Positions 1 to 9,932 of a stretch of DNA of 64,000 nt are shown here, in pieces. Source of the DNA: Bradyrhizobium sp. 139 (GTDB lineage Bacteria; Pseudomonadota; Alphaproteobacteria; Rhizobiales; Xanthobacteraceae); the NCBI RefSeq assembly GCF_023074175.1, contig NZ_JADPKS010000051.1:62001-126000 (forward strand), read 5' to 3'. The notes under the pieces were generated by a model. That model was not told the DNA's origin and ran no database searches. It saw only the letters and a program-made list of their open reading frames with translations. Both the position numbers and the translations under genes were made by a program. Numbering within the stretch: the first letter of the stretch is position 1; each line of letters starts with the position of its first letter.

Positions 1-135
1 GACACACTCGCGATCGAGCCCGGCCAGACCCAGCGCATCGCGTTCGCGGTGACCTTATCCGGACGATGGCTGATCGAATCCGTCGCGACCGACTGGGCCG
101 CGCCGCGGCTGGTGCGGTGGTACGCGGTGGAGTGA
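1..135 (+). CDS. C-terminal end of an unidentified protein (cut by window edge)
   Basis: An open frame runs from the first base to a TGA at 133-135 and gives 44 residues ending in RWYAVE. It contains no recognisable domain. Its stop lies three bases before the stop of the convergent NAD(P)HX repair gene, a normal spacing for two converging genes, which is the main reason for believing it is real. The function cannot be judged from this fragment. Confidence 0.5.
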   Translation, partial: DTLAIEPGQTQRIAFAVTLSGRWLIESVATDWAAPRLVRWYAVE

Positions 136-138
136 GCC

Positions 139-1638
139 TTAATACTCCACCCCCAGCGCAGCATAAATCCGCCGGTGCACGGCCGGCAGCGTCTCAGCCA
201 GGTCTTCCGCGATCAACCCCGGCCCCGCTTCGCTCCCCGCCTCGCCATGCATCCACACGCCGATGCTGGCGGCTTCGAAGGCCGGCACACCCTGCGCCAG
301 AAGCCCTGCGATGATGCCGGCCAGCACGTCGCCGGCGCCGGCGGTGGCCAGCCAGGGCGGCGCGTTGGCGGCGATGGTGGCGCGGCCGTCGGGCGCGGCG
401 ATCGTGGTGTCGGGCCCCTTCAGCAGCACGACCGCGCCGGAGCGCTCGGCAGCGGCGCGCACGCGTTCCAGCTTCGAGCGTCCCGGATGTTTGTTGCTAA
501 GGTCGGAGAACAGGCGCGGAAACTCGCCCTCGTGCGGCGTCAGCACCACTGCCTTGTCCTGCGAGGACTTGATCGATTCAAACAGACGCTCGGGGTTTGC
601 GGCAAAACTCGTCAGCGCATCCGCATCCAGCACCAGATGCCGCTGCGCCGCCAGCGCCGTGTGAACGAGATCGCAGGTGCGATCGCCGACGCCCGCGCCG
701 GGGCCGATCATGCAGGTGTTGTAGCGCTTGTCGGAGAGGAGCTCGCCGAGCTCGATCGCGGTGTCGACAGAATGGACCATGACCGCAGTCAGCGCGCTGG
801 CATTGATCGCGAGCGCATCGCGCGGGGTCGCCAGCGTCACGAGGCCCGCGCCGGCGCGCAGCGCCCCGCGCGCGGCGAGCCGCGCCGCGCCGGTCGCGGC
901 CATATCGCCCGAGACCGCCAGCACGTGGCCCCGCGCGTATTTGTGGCCATCGATCCGCGGCACCGGAAAGGCGGCACCCCAGAAATCCGGATCGTTCTCG
1001 AAGATCTGCGGCGCGATCTCGTCCAGCACCTGGGGGTCGATGCCGATGTCGGCGACGCGCACCCGGCCGCAATGCATCCGCCCCGGCAGAAGCAGATGTG
1101 CCGGCTTCCTGCGGAAGAAGGTGACGGTCTCGGTGGCGTTGACCGCCACGCCCAGCACGGCTGCGCTGGTGCCGTTGATGCCGCTCGGCAGGTCGACCGC
1201 AAGCACCAGGGCGCCGTTGGCGTTGATCGCCTCGATCATCGCACGCGCCTCGCCGTCGACCGGGCGGCTGAGGCCTGCGCCGAACAGCGCATCGATGATC
1301 AGCGCGGGCTTTCCGATCGCCTGCGGAGTGAACGGGAGCACTGGATGCTTCCAGCCGCGCGCGGCGGAAGCCGCATCGCCCTGGAGCTGGTCGCGCTCGC
1401 ACATCAGGATCACCGAAACCTCGCGGCCCTGGGCGGCGAGTTCGGCGGCTGCGACAAAACCGTCACCGCCATTGTTGCCGGGACCGGCCACGATCAGGAT
1501 CGGCCCCTCCTCCACCAGCGCATTGGCGGCTTCGGAGACCGCCTGGCCTGCGCTGAGCATCAGCTTGAAGCCGGGCGTGCCTGCCGTGATGCTGAGCTGG
1601 TCAGCCCGCTGCATTTCGGCGTTGGTCAGAACTTCCAT
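139..1638 (-). CDS. nnrDE: Bifunctional NAD(P)H-hydrate epimerase / ADP-dependent dehydratase
   Basis: The 499-residue protein repairs hydrated NAD(P)H: the N-terminal YjeF_N half epimerises R- and S-NAD(P)HX and the C-terminal ribokinase-like half dehydrates the S form using ADP. The N-terminal half shows GPGNNGGDG at about residues 52-60. The C-terminal half shows the kinase-fold motifs TPHEGEF and, near residues 434-437, GAGD preceded by an NAPPWLATA segment. An in-frame extension upstream to 1716 exists, but the ATG at 1638 is preceded by a GGGAAG Shine-Dalgarno and begins the conserved MEVLTNAEM start, so I chose it. The gene stands alone, convergent with the fragment on its left and divergent from glnB. 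Length and motifs are those of an intact enzyme. Confidence 0.93.
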   Translation of the reverse strand: MEVLTNAEMQRADQLSITAGTPGFKLMLSAGQAVSEAANALVEEGPILIVAGPGNNGGDGFVAAAELAAQGREVSVILMCERDQLQGDAASAARGWKHPVLPFTPQAIGKPALIIDALFGAGLSRPVDGEARAMIEAINANGALVLAVDLPSGINGTSAAVLGVAVNATETVTFFRRKPAHLLLPGRMHCGRVRVADIGIDPQVLDEIAPQIFENDPDFWGAAFPVPRIDGHKYARGHVLAVSGDMAATGAARLAARGALRAGAGLVTLATPRDALAINASALTAVMVHSVDTAIELGELLSDKRYNTCMIGPGAGVGDRTCDLVHTALAAQRHLVLDADALTSFAANPERLFESIKSSQDKAVVLTPHEGEFPRLFSDLSNKHPGRSKLERVRAAAERSGAVVLLKGPDTTIAAPDGRATIAANAPPWLATAGAGDVLAGIIAGLLAQGVPAFEAASIGVWMHGEAGSEAGPGLIAEDLAETLPAVHRRIYAALGVEY

Positions 1639-2372
<734 letters not shown>

Positions 2373-2525
2373 GCCGGGTGCTATCCCGCATTTTGCGACA
2401 CTCTGACAAGAAATAGGGCTGCTTCGGCGGCCTGATTTCATTTGTGCGGTCGCGCAAAACTCGCCCCAAAGCGAGAATAATTTTGCTCACCTGGAAACCG
2501 ACCCGCAGAGCCAAAAGGGGTATGC

Positions 2526-3935
2526 ATGAAGACCGCCAAAGACGTCCTTAAATCGATCAAGGACAACGACGTCAAATACGTCGACCTGCGCTTCACCGAT
2601 CCGCGCGGCAAGTGGCAGCATGTGACGTTCGACGTCAGCATGATCGACGACGACATTTTCGCCGAAGGGACGATGTTCGACGGCTCCTCGATCGCCGGCT
2701 GGAAGGCGATCAACGAGTCCGACATGTGCCTGATGCCCGATCCGGTGACCGCGACGATTGATCCGTTCTTCGCGGAGACCACCATGGTCATCACCTGCGA
2801 CGTGCTCGAGCCGACCACCGGCGAGCCCTACAACCGCGACCCCCGCGGCATCGCCAAGAAGGCCGAAGCCATGGTGAAGTCGATGGGCGTGGGCGACAGC
2901 GTGTTCGTCGGCCCCGAAGCCGAGTTCTTCGTGTTCGACGACGTGCGCTTCTCCGCCAACCCCTACAACACCGGCTTCCGTCTCGACTCCTCGGAGCTGC
3001 CGACTAATTCCGACACCGAATATGAAGGCGGCAATCTCGGCCATCGTGTCCGCACCAAGGGCGGCTACTTCCCGGTGCCGCCGCAGGACTCGGTGCAGGA
3101 CATGCGCTCCGAGATGCTCGGCGCCATGGCCAAGATGGGCGTCAAGGTGGAGAAGCACCACCACGAAGTCGCCTCCGCCCAGCACGAGCTCGGCATGAAG
3201 TTCGACACGCTGACGCTGATGGCCGACCACATGCAGATCTACAAGTACTGCATCCACCAGGTCGCGCACATCTACGGCAAGACCGCTACCTTCATGCCGA
3301 AGCCGGTTTTCGGCGACAACGGCTCGGGCATGCATGTCCACCAGTCGATCTGGAAGGACGGCAAGCCGGTGTTCGCCGGCAACAAGTACGCCGACCTGTC
3401 GGAGACCTGCCTCCACTACATCGGCGGCATCATCAAGCACGCCAAGGCGATCAACGCCTTCACCAACCCGTCGACCAACTCCTACAAGCGTCTGGTCCCG
3501 GGCTATGAGGCCCCCGTGCTGCTCGCCTACTCCGCGCGCAACCGTTCGGCCTCCTGCCGCATCCCCTACACCGCTTCGCCGAAGGCCAAGCGTGTCGAGG
3601 TGCGCTTCCCCGATCCGCTCGCCAATCCCTATCTCGGCTTCGCCGCGATGCTGATGGCCGGCCTCGACGGCATCAAGAACAAGGTCGATCCGGGTCCGGC
3701 GATGGACAAGGACCTCTACGATTTGCCGAAGGAAGAGCTGAAGCAGATCCCGACCGTCTGCGGCTCGCTCCGCGAGGCGCTCGAAAACCTCGACAAGGAC
3801 CGCGGCTTCCTGAAGAACGGCGGCGTGTTCGATGACGACTTCATCGACGCCTATATCGAGCTGAAGATGACCGAAGTCGCCCGCTTCGAGATGACCCCGC
3901 ATCCGGTCGAGTTCGAGATGTACTATTCGGGCTGA
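2526..3935 (+). CDS. glnA: Glutamine synthetase type I
   Basis: It catalyses ATP-dependent condensation of glutamate and ammonia to glutamine, the entry of nitrogen into metabolism. The 469-residue length is standard for the dodecameric GSI-beta form. Visible signatures are the metal-site segment [12 protein letters not shown], the nucleotide-binding region containing [16 protein letters not shown], and the adenylylation site DLYDLPKEE with Tyr398, equivalent to Tyr397 in enterobacteria. The ATG at 2526 follows 153 bp after glnB, and a strong hairpin terminator at 3962 closes the unit. Bradyrhizobia usually also have a eukaryote-like GSII elsewhere, which is not in this window. Confidence 0.98.
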   Translation: MKTAKDVLKSIKDNDVKYVDLRFTDPRGKWQHVTFDVSMIDDDIFAEGTMFDGSSIAGWKAINESDMCLMPDPVTATIDPFFAETTMVITCDVLEPTTGEPYNRDPRGIAKKAEAMVKSMGVGDSVFVGPEAEFFVFDDVRFSANPYNTGFRLDSSELPTNSDTEYEGGNLGHRVRTKGGYFPVPPQDSVQDMRSEMLGAMAKMGVKVEKHHHEVASAQHELGMKFDTLTLMADHMQIYKYCIHQVAHIYGKTATFMPKPVFGDNGSGMHVHQSIWKDGKPVFAGNKYADLSETCLHYIGGIIKHAKAINAFTNPSTNSYKRLVPGYEAPVLLAYSARNRSASCRIPYTASPKAKRVEVRFPDPLANPYLGFAAMLMAGLDGIKNKVDPGPAMDKDLYDLPKEELKQIPTVCGSLREALENLDKDRGFLKNGGVFDDDFIDAYIELKMTEVARFEMTPHPVEFEMYYSG

Positions 3936-3961
3936 TCAGGCTCGAACAGGACACGACAAGC

Positions 3962-3989
3962 AAAAGGCGCTCCGCGAGGGGCGCCTTTT
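3962..3989 (+). terminator. Rho-independent terminator of glnA
   Basis: A perfect nine-base-pair stem, AAAAGGCGC with GCGCCTTTT, encloses a ten-base loop and ends in a T run, starting 27 bases after the glnA stop codon. Confidence 0.85.
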
Positions 3990-4002
3990 CGTTTGAGGAG
4001 TC

Positions 4003-4085
4003 GTAGGATGGGTAGAGCCCTTGCGAAACCCATCATCTCGCCCCTTGCTAAGACGATGGGTTTCGCTTCGCTCCACCCATCCTAC
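4003..4085. repeat. Long imperfect palindrome, Bradyrhizobium-type intergenic element
   Basis: The left arm beginning GTAGGATGGGTAGAGC is repeated in inverted form on the right, ending CTCCACCCATCCTAC. The arms are about 31-32 bases long and differ at only a few positions, with roughly 20 bases between them. The 'GTAGG(A/G)TGGG' palindrome recurs between genes in Bradyrhizobium genomes. Here it lies between converging glnA and the slipin gene, so it cannot be a promoter of either. Confidence 0.8.
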
Positions 4086-4161
4086 CGCTCTACGTCTTCG
4101 ACGTCGCGATCCGCACCCCATCCGTCCCGATCGCGCCAAACAACCTTTGGTCCGAGAGACA

Positions 4162-4920
4162 TCACGTCGTCTCGCGCCGCGGCATCAAATGATCGAGCAG
4201 GCCGATTGGCAGCGGAAACACGACGGTCGACGACCGCTCGCCCGCGATGTCGTGCAGAGCCGCGAAGTAGCGCAGCTGCATTGACTGCGGCTCCTGCGCG
4301 AGGATCCGGCCGGCCTCGACGAGCTTTTCGGCGGCCTGCTGCTCGCCCATCGCGTTGATCACCTTGGCGCGCCGCAACCGTTCCGCCTCCGCCTGCTTGG
4401 CGATCGCGCGCACCATGGTTTCGTTGAGATCGACGTCCTTGATCTCTATACCGGTCACCTTGATGCCCCAGATGTCGGTCTGCTTGTCGAGGATCTCCTG
4501 GATGTCGGCGTTCAACCGGTCGCGTTCGGCGAGCATCTCGTCGAGTTCGTGCTTGCCGAGCACGGAGCGCAGCGTGGTCTGGGCCAGCTGACTGGTCGCG
4601 GCCATGAAATCGCCGACCTTGATGATGGCGCGCTCGGGATCGACGATGCGGAAGTAGAGAACGGCATTGACCTTGACCGGGACGTTGTCGCGCGAAATCA
4701 CATCCTGAGGCGGCACGACCTGCACCATCACCCTGAGATCGACCTTGACGAGCTGCTGCACGATCGGAATGAGGATGATGAGGCCCGGCCCCTTCACCCC
4801 GGTGAAGCGGCCGAGCGTGAAGATAACGCCGCGCTCGTATTCCCTGAGGATGCGAATGGCCTGGCTGAGAAACATGACGACGATCAGAGCAAGCACTGCA
4901 TAAATCGAATATTCAATCAT
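4162..4920 (-). CDS. Slipin / stomatin-like SPFH-domain membrane protein
   Basis: The 252-residue protein has one N-terminal membrane segment (about residues 5-25), followed directly by an SPFH/Band-7 domain that begins at [14 protein letters not shown] and runs to about residue 200. A segment rich in Ala, Glu and Arg ([13 protein letters not shown]) follows; in this family it forms a coiled coil for oligomerisation. Slipins form ring-like membrane scaffolds. The start codon shares its first base with the stop codon of the upstream nfeD gene (TGATG), so the two are translationally coupled. In archaea the equivalent protease cleaves its stomatin partner. A longer frame reaching to 5553 overlaps nfeD antisense-free but out of frame and is not used. 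Confidence 0.92.
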   Translation of the reverse strand: MIEYSIYAVLALIVVMFLSQAIRILREYERGVIFTLGRFTGVKGPGLIILIPIVQQLVKVDLRVMVQVVPPQDVISRDNVPVKVNAVLYFRIVDPERAIIKVGDFMAATSQLAQTTLRSVLGKHELDEMLAERDRLNADIQEILDKQTDIWGIKVTGIEIKDVDLNETMVRAIAKQAEAERLRRAKVINAMGEQQAAEKLVEAGRILAQEPQSMQLRYFAALHDIAGERSSTVVFPLPIGLLDHLMPRRETT

Positions 4921-6302
4921 CAGAGTTGACCTCCCTCGCCGCTCACAGCGGTCGGACGCCGAACCACCAGCGTCAAGTCGACGATATTGGCGACCTCGAC
5001 CCTCTCGCCGGGCTTGAAGCTGTCGGCGCCGCGCGCTTGCCAGCGTTCGCCATGCGTAAAGACGTGCCCCTCGTTCTCGTTCCAGTCGAGGACCTCGGCG
5101 GCCAGGCCGAGCATGGCTTGCGCGCCGGCCCGTAGCGGGCCGCGGCGGGCGCGCCGGAGCGCGCCGAGCACGACCAGAACGAAACCCGTGAACATCGCCG
5201 CGACGACCGCGATGACCGACCACGACAGCCGGTAGCCCGGCGCTTCGACCCTGATCAGCATGACGGCGCCCAGCACAAAGGCGACGACACCTCCAAGGCC
5301 GATCACGACGGTCGGATTGAACGCCTCGATGGCGAGGAGCGCGATCCCGACCAGCATCAAGCCGAGGCCGGCATAATTGATCGGCAGCAGGTTGAGGGCG
5401 TAGAGGCCGAGCAGCAGGCAGATCGAGCCGACGACTCCCGGAGCGACTGCGCCGGGAGACATGAATTCGAAGATCAGGCCGTAGATGCCGACCATCAGGA
5501 GGATGAACGCCACGTTCGGATCGGTGATGACAGCCAGGAAGCGGGAGATCCATCCGGGGTCGATGCTTTCGATGACGGCGTCCTGCGTTGCAAGGCGCGG
5601 CGTCTTGCCGCCGGCAAGTTCAACCACGCGACCATCGATTTGCTTGAGCAGGTCGGCCGGATCGCGTGCGACGAGATCGATGGCGTGCGCCTGCAACGCG
5701 CCGTTGGCGGACAGCGTGGCGGCTTCACGGACCGCCTTCTCGGCCCAGTCGGCATTGCGGCCGCGCAGTTCGGCGAGGCTGCGGATAAAGGCGACGGCAT
5801 CGTTCGTCACCTTCGCCGTCATCGCGTCCTTGGGCTCATCCTTCTTGTCTTTGCCGTCCTTGTCGGGTGTGCCGCTCGGCAGGCCCGGAAGCGGTCCGCC
5901 GATCTGCACTGGCGTCGCGGCACCGATATTCGTGCCTGGCGCCATCGCCGCGATATGGCTCGCAAAGAGGATGTACGTGCCGGCGCTCGCCGCATGGGCG
6001 CCAGCCGGCGCGACGTAGCCGACGACGGGAACGGACGAGCCGAGCACGTCCGCGACGATCTCGCGCATGCTCGAATTCAGGCCGCCGGGCGTATTCATTT
6101 GAAGAATCACGATCTCGGCGCGTCGTTCACCGGCCTTGACCAAGGCCTCCTTCACGTAGCTCGCCGATGCCGGGCCAATGGCTCCCTCGATCGTGACGGT
6201 GAGCGCAACACGGCGCTTCTCCTCCGCCGAGCCCGGAAGGAGACAAGAAAGAAAAGCGACGATGCCGATCGCCGCAACGAGCGCCGCCTTTGTGATCTGC
6301 AC
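4920..6302 (-). CDS. nfeD: NfeD-family membrane-bound serine protease (ClpP-like)
   Basis: This is the full-length (NfeD1b) form at 460 residues: an N-terminal signal or anchor, a ClpP-like protease domain at about 30-230, four to five membrane segments at about 255-380, and a C-terminal OB-fold domain. In the protease domain MNTPGG and the nucleophile segment AASAGT (Ser106) are present; Lys164 is a reasonable candidate for the other member of the Ser-Lys dyad known from the Pyrococcus homologue. A low-complexity [10 protein letters not shown] insert lies between them. It is the first gene of a two-gene operon with the slipin, its usual partner and probable substrate or scaffold. Confidence 0.9.
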   Translation of the reverse strand: MQITKAALVAAIGIVAFLSCLLPGSAEEKRRVALTVTIEGAIGPASASYVKEALVKAGERRAEIVILQMNTPGGLNSSMREIVADVLGSSVPVVGYVAPAGAHAASAGTYILFASHIAAMAPGTNIGAATPVQIGGPLPGLPSGTPDKDGKDKKDEPKDAMTAKVTNDAVAFIRSLAELRGRNADWAEKAVREAATLSANGALQAHAIDLVARDPADLLKQIDGRVVELAGGKTPRLATQDAVIESIDPGWISRFLAVITDPNVAFILLMVGIYGLIFEFMSPGAVAPGVVGSICLLLGLYALNLLPINYAGLGLMLVGIALLAIEAFNPTVVIGLGGVVAFVLGAVMLIRVEAPGYRLSWSVIAVVAAMFTGFVLVVLGALRRARRGPLRAGAQAMLGLAAEVLDWNENEGHVFTHGERWQARGADSFKPGERVEVANIVDLTLVVRRPTAVSGEGGQL

Positions 6303-6451
6303 GGCAAGGGCTCCCTTGCCGAAGATATGGTGTTCCGTTCCGGAACCTCAATGCCCGGATAAGGCATAAAGGAAATCATGGAGCGCCGTGGTGCGATGCG
6401 ATGGATTTGGATAACCGAAGGGCTTTGGTGCGAGCGCGTTGCAAACAGCGT

Positions 6452-7546
6452 TCACGACATCTGCTCAAGATCCGACTTGAGTGCGACCATGAAGCGGGCA
6501 GCTTCACCGCCCGTCACGACGCGATGATCAAAGGTGAGTGACAGCGGCAGCGTGCGCCTCACAGCAGGCTGCCCGCGATGCGGGACGACGCCCGGCGAAA
6601 TCCGTCCGGCACCAATGATGGCCGTCTGAGGTGGCACGACGATCAGATTTGCAAACCGGCCGCCGATCATCCCGAAGTTCGACAGGGTAATCGTCGCGCC
6701 ACGCAGCTCTTCAGGCGGTATCGAGCGCGCGATCGCATCGGCCCGCAGCCGGTCAAGTCCCATCCGCAAGTCCGATACGCTGCGCTCCGCGACATTGCGC
6801 AACACAGGAACAATCAGGCCGCCCTCGGTATCCACGGCAATGCCGAGATCGACACGCGCCATGAGGTGTCGTTCTCCTGCGCTGTGATTGTACCAGGCAT
6901 TGAGCGCGGGCTCCGCCGTGCAGGCCGCAGCAATGGCCCGCACCAGACGGATCGTCACGTCCTCGCCCGTCGGCCAATCGTCGATGTCGGCCTCATCCGT
7001 CACCGTAGCGGGAACAACTTGCGCATGCGCTGTTGTCATGCGCTGGGCCATGGCACGCCGCGTGCCTCGGAGGGGCTCGGCGCTGCCGGCTTGGAACACG
7101 ATCTTCGCGGCCCGCTCGACATCGGCCCGTGTGACGGTGCCGCCAGGTCCCGTGTGCTGAACGCTTTCAAGATCGACGTCGAGCTTGCGCGCAAGTGCCC
7201 GCACAGCCGGAAACACTTGGGGTCGGGTCAGGGGCTCGGAAGGCATTCCTGGAGCGGGCAGATGTTCGCCGCCGCCGAGCTCGCCAACGATGGTGCCGGT
7301 GTCCTGTTCGGCGCCCTCCGCAAATTCGACGAGCGGCGCGCCGACCCTGACGATATCACCCTTGCCGCCAAACACGCGTGCGATGCGCCCGCTCGACGGG
7401 GATGGTATCTCAACCACCGCCTTGTCGGTCTCGACGGAAACGAGCGGCTGATCGGTGACGACGTGATCGCCCTCGCCGACATACCAGCTCACGATCTCCG
7501 CCTCCTCGAGGCCTTCTCCAAGATCCGGCAATGTGAACTGGCGCAT
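6452..7546 (-). CDS. Dihydrolipoamide acyltransferase (E2) of a 2-oxoacid dehydrogenase
   Basis: E2 carries acyl groups on a swinging lipoyl arm and passes them to CoA. The 364-residue protein has one lipoyl domain with the lipoylation motif VETDKAVVEIPSP at about 37-49, a peripheral E1/E3-binding domain near 113-150 (ARKLDV ... GTVTRADV), and the catalytic acyltransferase domain. The active-site block reads DHRVVTGG, with His341 present but Thr at residue 345, where most E2 proteins have Asp (DHRxxDG). It is the last gene of an E1alpha-E1beta-E2 operon. Pyruvate, acetoin or branched-chain 2-oxoacids are all possible substrates; the sequence alone does not decide. Confidence 0.9.
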   Translation of the reverse strand: MRQFTLPDLGEGLEEAEIVSWYVGEGDHVVTDQPLVSVETDKAVVEIPSPSSGRIARVFGGKGDIVRVGAPLVEFAEGAEQDTGTIVGELGGGEHLPAPGMPSEPLTRPQVFPAVRALARKLDVDLESVQHTGPGGTVTRADVERAAKIVFQAGSAEPLRGTRRAMAQRMTTAHAQVVPATVTDEADIDDWPTGEDVTIRLVRAIAAACTAEPALNAWYNHSAGERHLMARVDLGIAVDTEGGLIVPVLRNVAERSVSDLRMGLDRLRADAIARSIPPEELRGATITLSNFGMIGGRFANLIVVPPQTAIIGAGRISPGVVPHRGQPAVRRTLPLSLTFDHRVVTGGEAARFMVALKSDLEQMS

Positions 7547-7595
7547 GGACCCAAGTCCGTTAAATCAAATCCTTCAAAATCCAGTCCGTTGACAG

Positions 7596-8576
7596 CTAGC
7601 TGAACTGGCAGACCGTGCGGGCGGCAGTCTTGATGCGTTCGACCGAAGGCATGTAGTATTGCTCCAGGCGCGCCATCGGAACGACGGTGTCGTAGCCGGT
7701 GACGCGGGTCACGGGCGCAAGCAGTGAGGACAGGCGGCGCTCGGCAATTGTAGCGGCGATCTCGGCGCCAAATCCGCCGGTCCGTGCGGCCTCATGCACG
7801 ATCACGCAACGGCCGGTCTTGGCGACCGAACCGAGCACGGTATCTTCGTCGTAGGGCTTGAGCGTGGCGAGATCGATGACCTCCGCCGCGATGCCTTCGG
7901 CGGAGAGTGCCTCCGTCGCAGCCATGGTTTCCTTCAGCATGGCTCCCCAGCTGATCAGCGTGAGATCGCGACCTTCCTTCAATACAAAAGCGGTGTCCAA
8001 CGGCAAGGCTTCGCCATTGTCCTCCACCTCGCCTTTGGCAGCGCGGTACAGGCGCGTCGGCTCGAGAAACACGACGGGATCGGGATCGCGGATAGCGGCG
8101 AGCAACAATCCATAGGCACGTTCGGGCGAGGAAGGCATGACAACGCGCAAGCCGGGAATATGGGCGAGCATTGCCTCGGTGCTTTCGGAATGATGCTCGG
8201 GCGCGCGGATGCCGGCACCGTGCGGCGTGCGCAGAACCATGGGACAGGTAAGCCGGCCCTGGGTCCGGTTGCGCAATCGGGACGCATGGTTCACGAGCTG
8301 ATCCAGGCAGGGATAGATGAACCCCATGAACTGGATCTCGCCGACCGGTTTCAGTCCCTGCGCGGCCATGCCGACGCAGAGCCCGGAGATCAGGAGCTCG
8401 GCAAGCGGCGTATCGAGGACTCGCTCCGCCCCAAACCGCTTCTGCAAGCCTGCGGTCGCGCGGAAGACGCCCCCGTTGACGCCAACATCCTCGCCAAGCA
8501 CGACCACGTCAGGATCATCCTCCATCGCGCGCGCGAGCGCCAGGTTGATGGCTTCGACCAACGTTGCCTCAGGCAT
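7596..8576 (-). CDS. 2-oxoacid dehydrogenase E1 component, beta subunit
   Basis: The beta chain of the thiamine-diphosphate-dependent E1 heterotetramer forms half of each active site. From the ATG at 8576 it is 326 residues, the family's usual size, with the transketolase-type signatures GEDVG near the N terminus, RTPHGAG and HHSESTEA in the middle, and the C-terminal transketolase domain ending in EQYYMPS. A longer frame to 8738 lies inside the E1alpha gene in another frame; the ATG at 8576 has GGGAG upstream and starts the conserved region. It overlaps the end of the E1alpha gene by eight bases, implying coupled translation and equal stoichiometry. Confidence 0.92.
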   Translation of the reverse strand: MPEATLVEAINLALARAMEDDPDVVVLGEDVGVNGGVFRATAGLQKRFGAERVLDTPLAELLISGLCVGMAAQGLKPVGEIQFMGFIYPCLDQLVNHASRLRNRTQGRLTCPMVLRTPHGAGIRAPEHHSESTEAMLAHIPGLRVVMPSSPERAYGLLLAAIRDPDPVVFLEPTRLYRAAKGEVEDNGEALPLDTAFVLKEGRDLTLISWGAMLKETMAATEALSAEGIAAEVIDLATLKPYDEDTVLGSVAKTGRCVIVHEAARTGGFGAEIAATIAERRLSSLLAPVTRVTGYDTVVPMARLEQYYMPSVERIKTAARTVCQFS

Positions 8577-9666
8577 CGGGCTCTCCCGCAAGTTCGCGGC
8601 GTTGCGCGGCATAGGCCTCAGGCAGATCGGCATAGAGGTGATCGAACATGGTTTCGGGACGGCGCGGCACTGTCGCCAGATAGCGTTCGGCCGCCACCTC
8701 GACGCGGGCATGGCACTCGGCGGCGAGCTGCTCCTCATCCGCTTTGCTCCACATTTTCTGCGCCACCAGATAGGCCCTCAGCCGCGCGATCGGCTCTTCC
8801 TTCCAATGCGCCTGAACCTCCTCTGCCGAACGGTAGCGTGCGGCGTCGTCCGAGGTGGTATGGTCGCCGAGCCGGTACGTGACCGCCTCGATGAACCGGG
8901 GTCCATGACCGTCGCGGGCGGCGGCAATGGCCTCCTCACTCGCGGCCCGCATCGCCACCACGTCGCTCCCGTCGACCTGCTCGCCGATAAAGCCTGCGGC
9001 GATCGCCTTCTGTGCCAGCGTTTCGCATGCGGTCTGCTGCCGCAACGGTACCGATATGGCCCATTGATTGTTGGCGACGACAAAGACGAGTGGCAATTTG
9101 TGCACGCCGGCAAAATTCATTGCTTCATAGACGTCGCCTTTCGAGGTGGCACCGTCGCCGAACAAGCACACCGCGACACGCGGTTGCTTGCGCAGCTTGA
9201 GGGCATAGGCGATACCGGCGGCATGCGGCGCCTGGGATCCGACCGGAACACAGAATGGGAAATCGTGAACCGGTCCTGAAAACCGGTTGCCGCGTTCGTC
9301 GCCGCCCCAGAACAGGAGGATCTCCTCCAGCTTGACGCCGCGCCACAGCAGAGCCCCATTGTCGCGATACGACGGCAACAGCACATCCTCCATCCGCATC
9401 GCACTGGCGATCCCGACCGACACGGCCTCCTGGCCGAGCGACACGGCGTAAGTCCCAAGCCGGCCAGTGCGCTGCAACGCAACAGCCTTCCGATCAAACA
9501 GGCGCAGCAGCACCATTGACCGGTAAAGCTCAGTCAGAAGCTTGGAATCGGAGGCGAAAGAAGGAAGCGGTCGCTGAATCGAACCATCTGGCGCGAGGTA
9601 GTTGCGGTGACGCACCTCGAAGCGCGCGATGACGGGAAGATCCTGGTTTACCCTTCGGCTGGCCAC
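8569..9666 (-). CDS. 2-oxoacid dehydrogenase E1 component, alpha subunit
   Basis: The 365-residue alpha chain binds thiamine diphosphate through the motif from GDGATSKGD (170-178) to VVANN (196-200), and decarboxylates the 2-oxoacid. The segment LPSYRDNGALLWRG and the HTTSDDA phosphorylation-loop equivalent near the C-terminal third are typical of the heterotetrameric PDH/BCKDH E1 group. The start is GTG at 9666 with CGGGAG eleven bases upstream. First gene of the operon; no dihydrolipoamide dehydrogenase (E3) gene follows E2, so E3 must be shared from elsewhere. The substrate is not determined. Confidence 0.9.
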   Translation of the reverse strand: MASRRVNQDLPVIARFEVRHRNYLAPDGSIQRPLPSFASDSKLLTELYRSMVLLRLFDRKAVALQRTGRLGTYAVSLGQEAVSVGIASAMRMEDVLLPSYRDNGALLWRGVKLEEILLFWGGDERGNRFSGPVHDFPFCVPVGSQAPHAAGIAYALKLRKQPRVAVCLFGDGATSKGDVYEAMNFAGVHKLPLVFVVANNQWAISVPLRQQTACETLAQKAIAAGFIGEQVDGSDVVAMRAASEEAIAAARDGHGPRFIEAVTYRLGDHTTSDDAARYRSAEEVQAHWKEEPIARLRAYLVAQKMWSKADEEQLAAECHARVEVAAERYLATVPRRPETMFDHLYADLPEAYAAQRRELAGEPDA

Positions 9667-9863
9667 GCTCTCACTCCCGGAGCGACTGTGCCCTTTACAA
9701 CGAATTCAGGTGGTGTTTGTGCCAGACAATGCAATACCGGCGAAGGACTACTCCAGGGCAATCCTTGCTGCACCGCCGCTTGCGCGGCTTGTCCGCCGAG
9801 GCTCGGAGAGCGAAGGCGGAAGCGCAGGCCCGGAATTCATCGGGCCGCATGCTCCGCGGTGAC

Positions 9864-9905
9864 ATGGATTCCGGGCTCGCGCTTACGCGCGCCGCGGAAT
9901 GACGA
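9864..9905. repeat. Short palindromic intergenic repeat
   Basis: ATTCCGGGCTCGCGC is followed closely by its near reverse complement GCGCGCCGCGGAAT and then GACG. This 'ATTCCGGGCTCGCG ... GGAATGACG' hairpin is a common short intergenic palindrome in Bradyrhizobium and relatives. It sits directly before the longer dispersed repeat. Confidence 0.6.
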
Positions 9906-9932
9906 GTGGAGGTCGAGGCGCCCCTCGCACCC

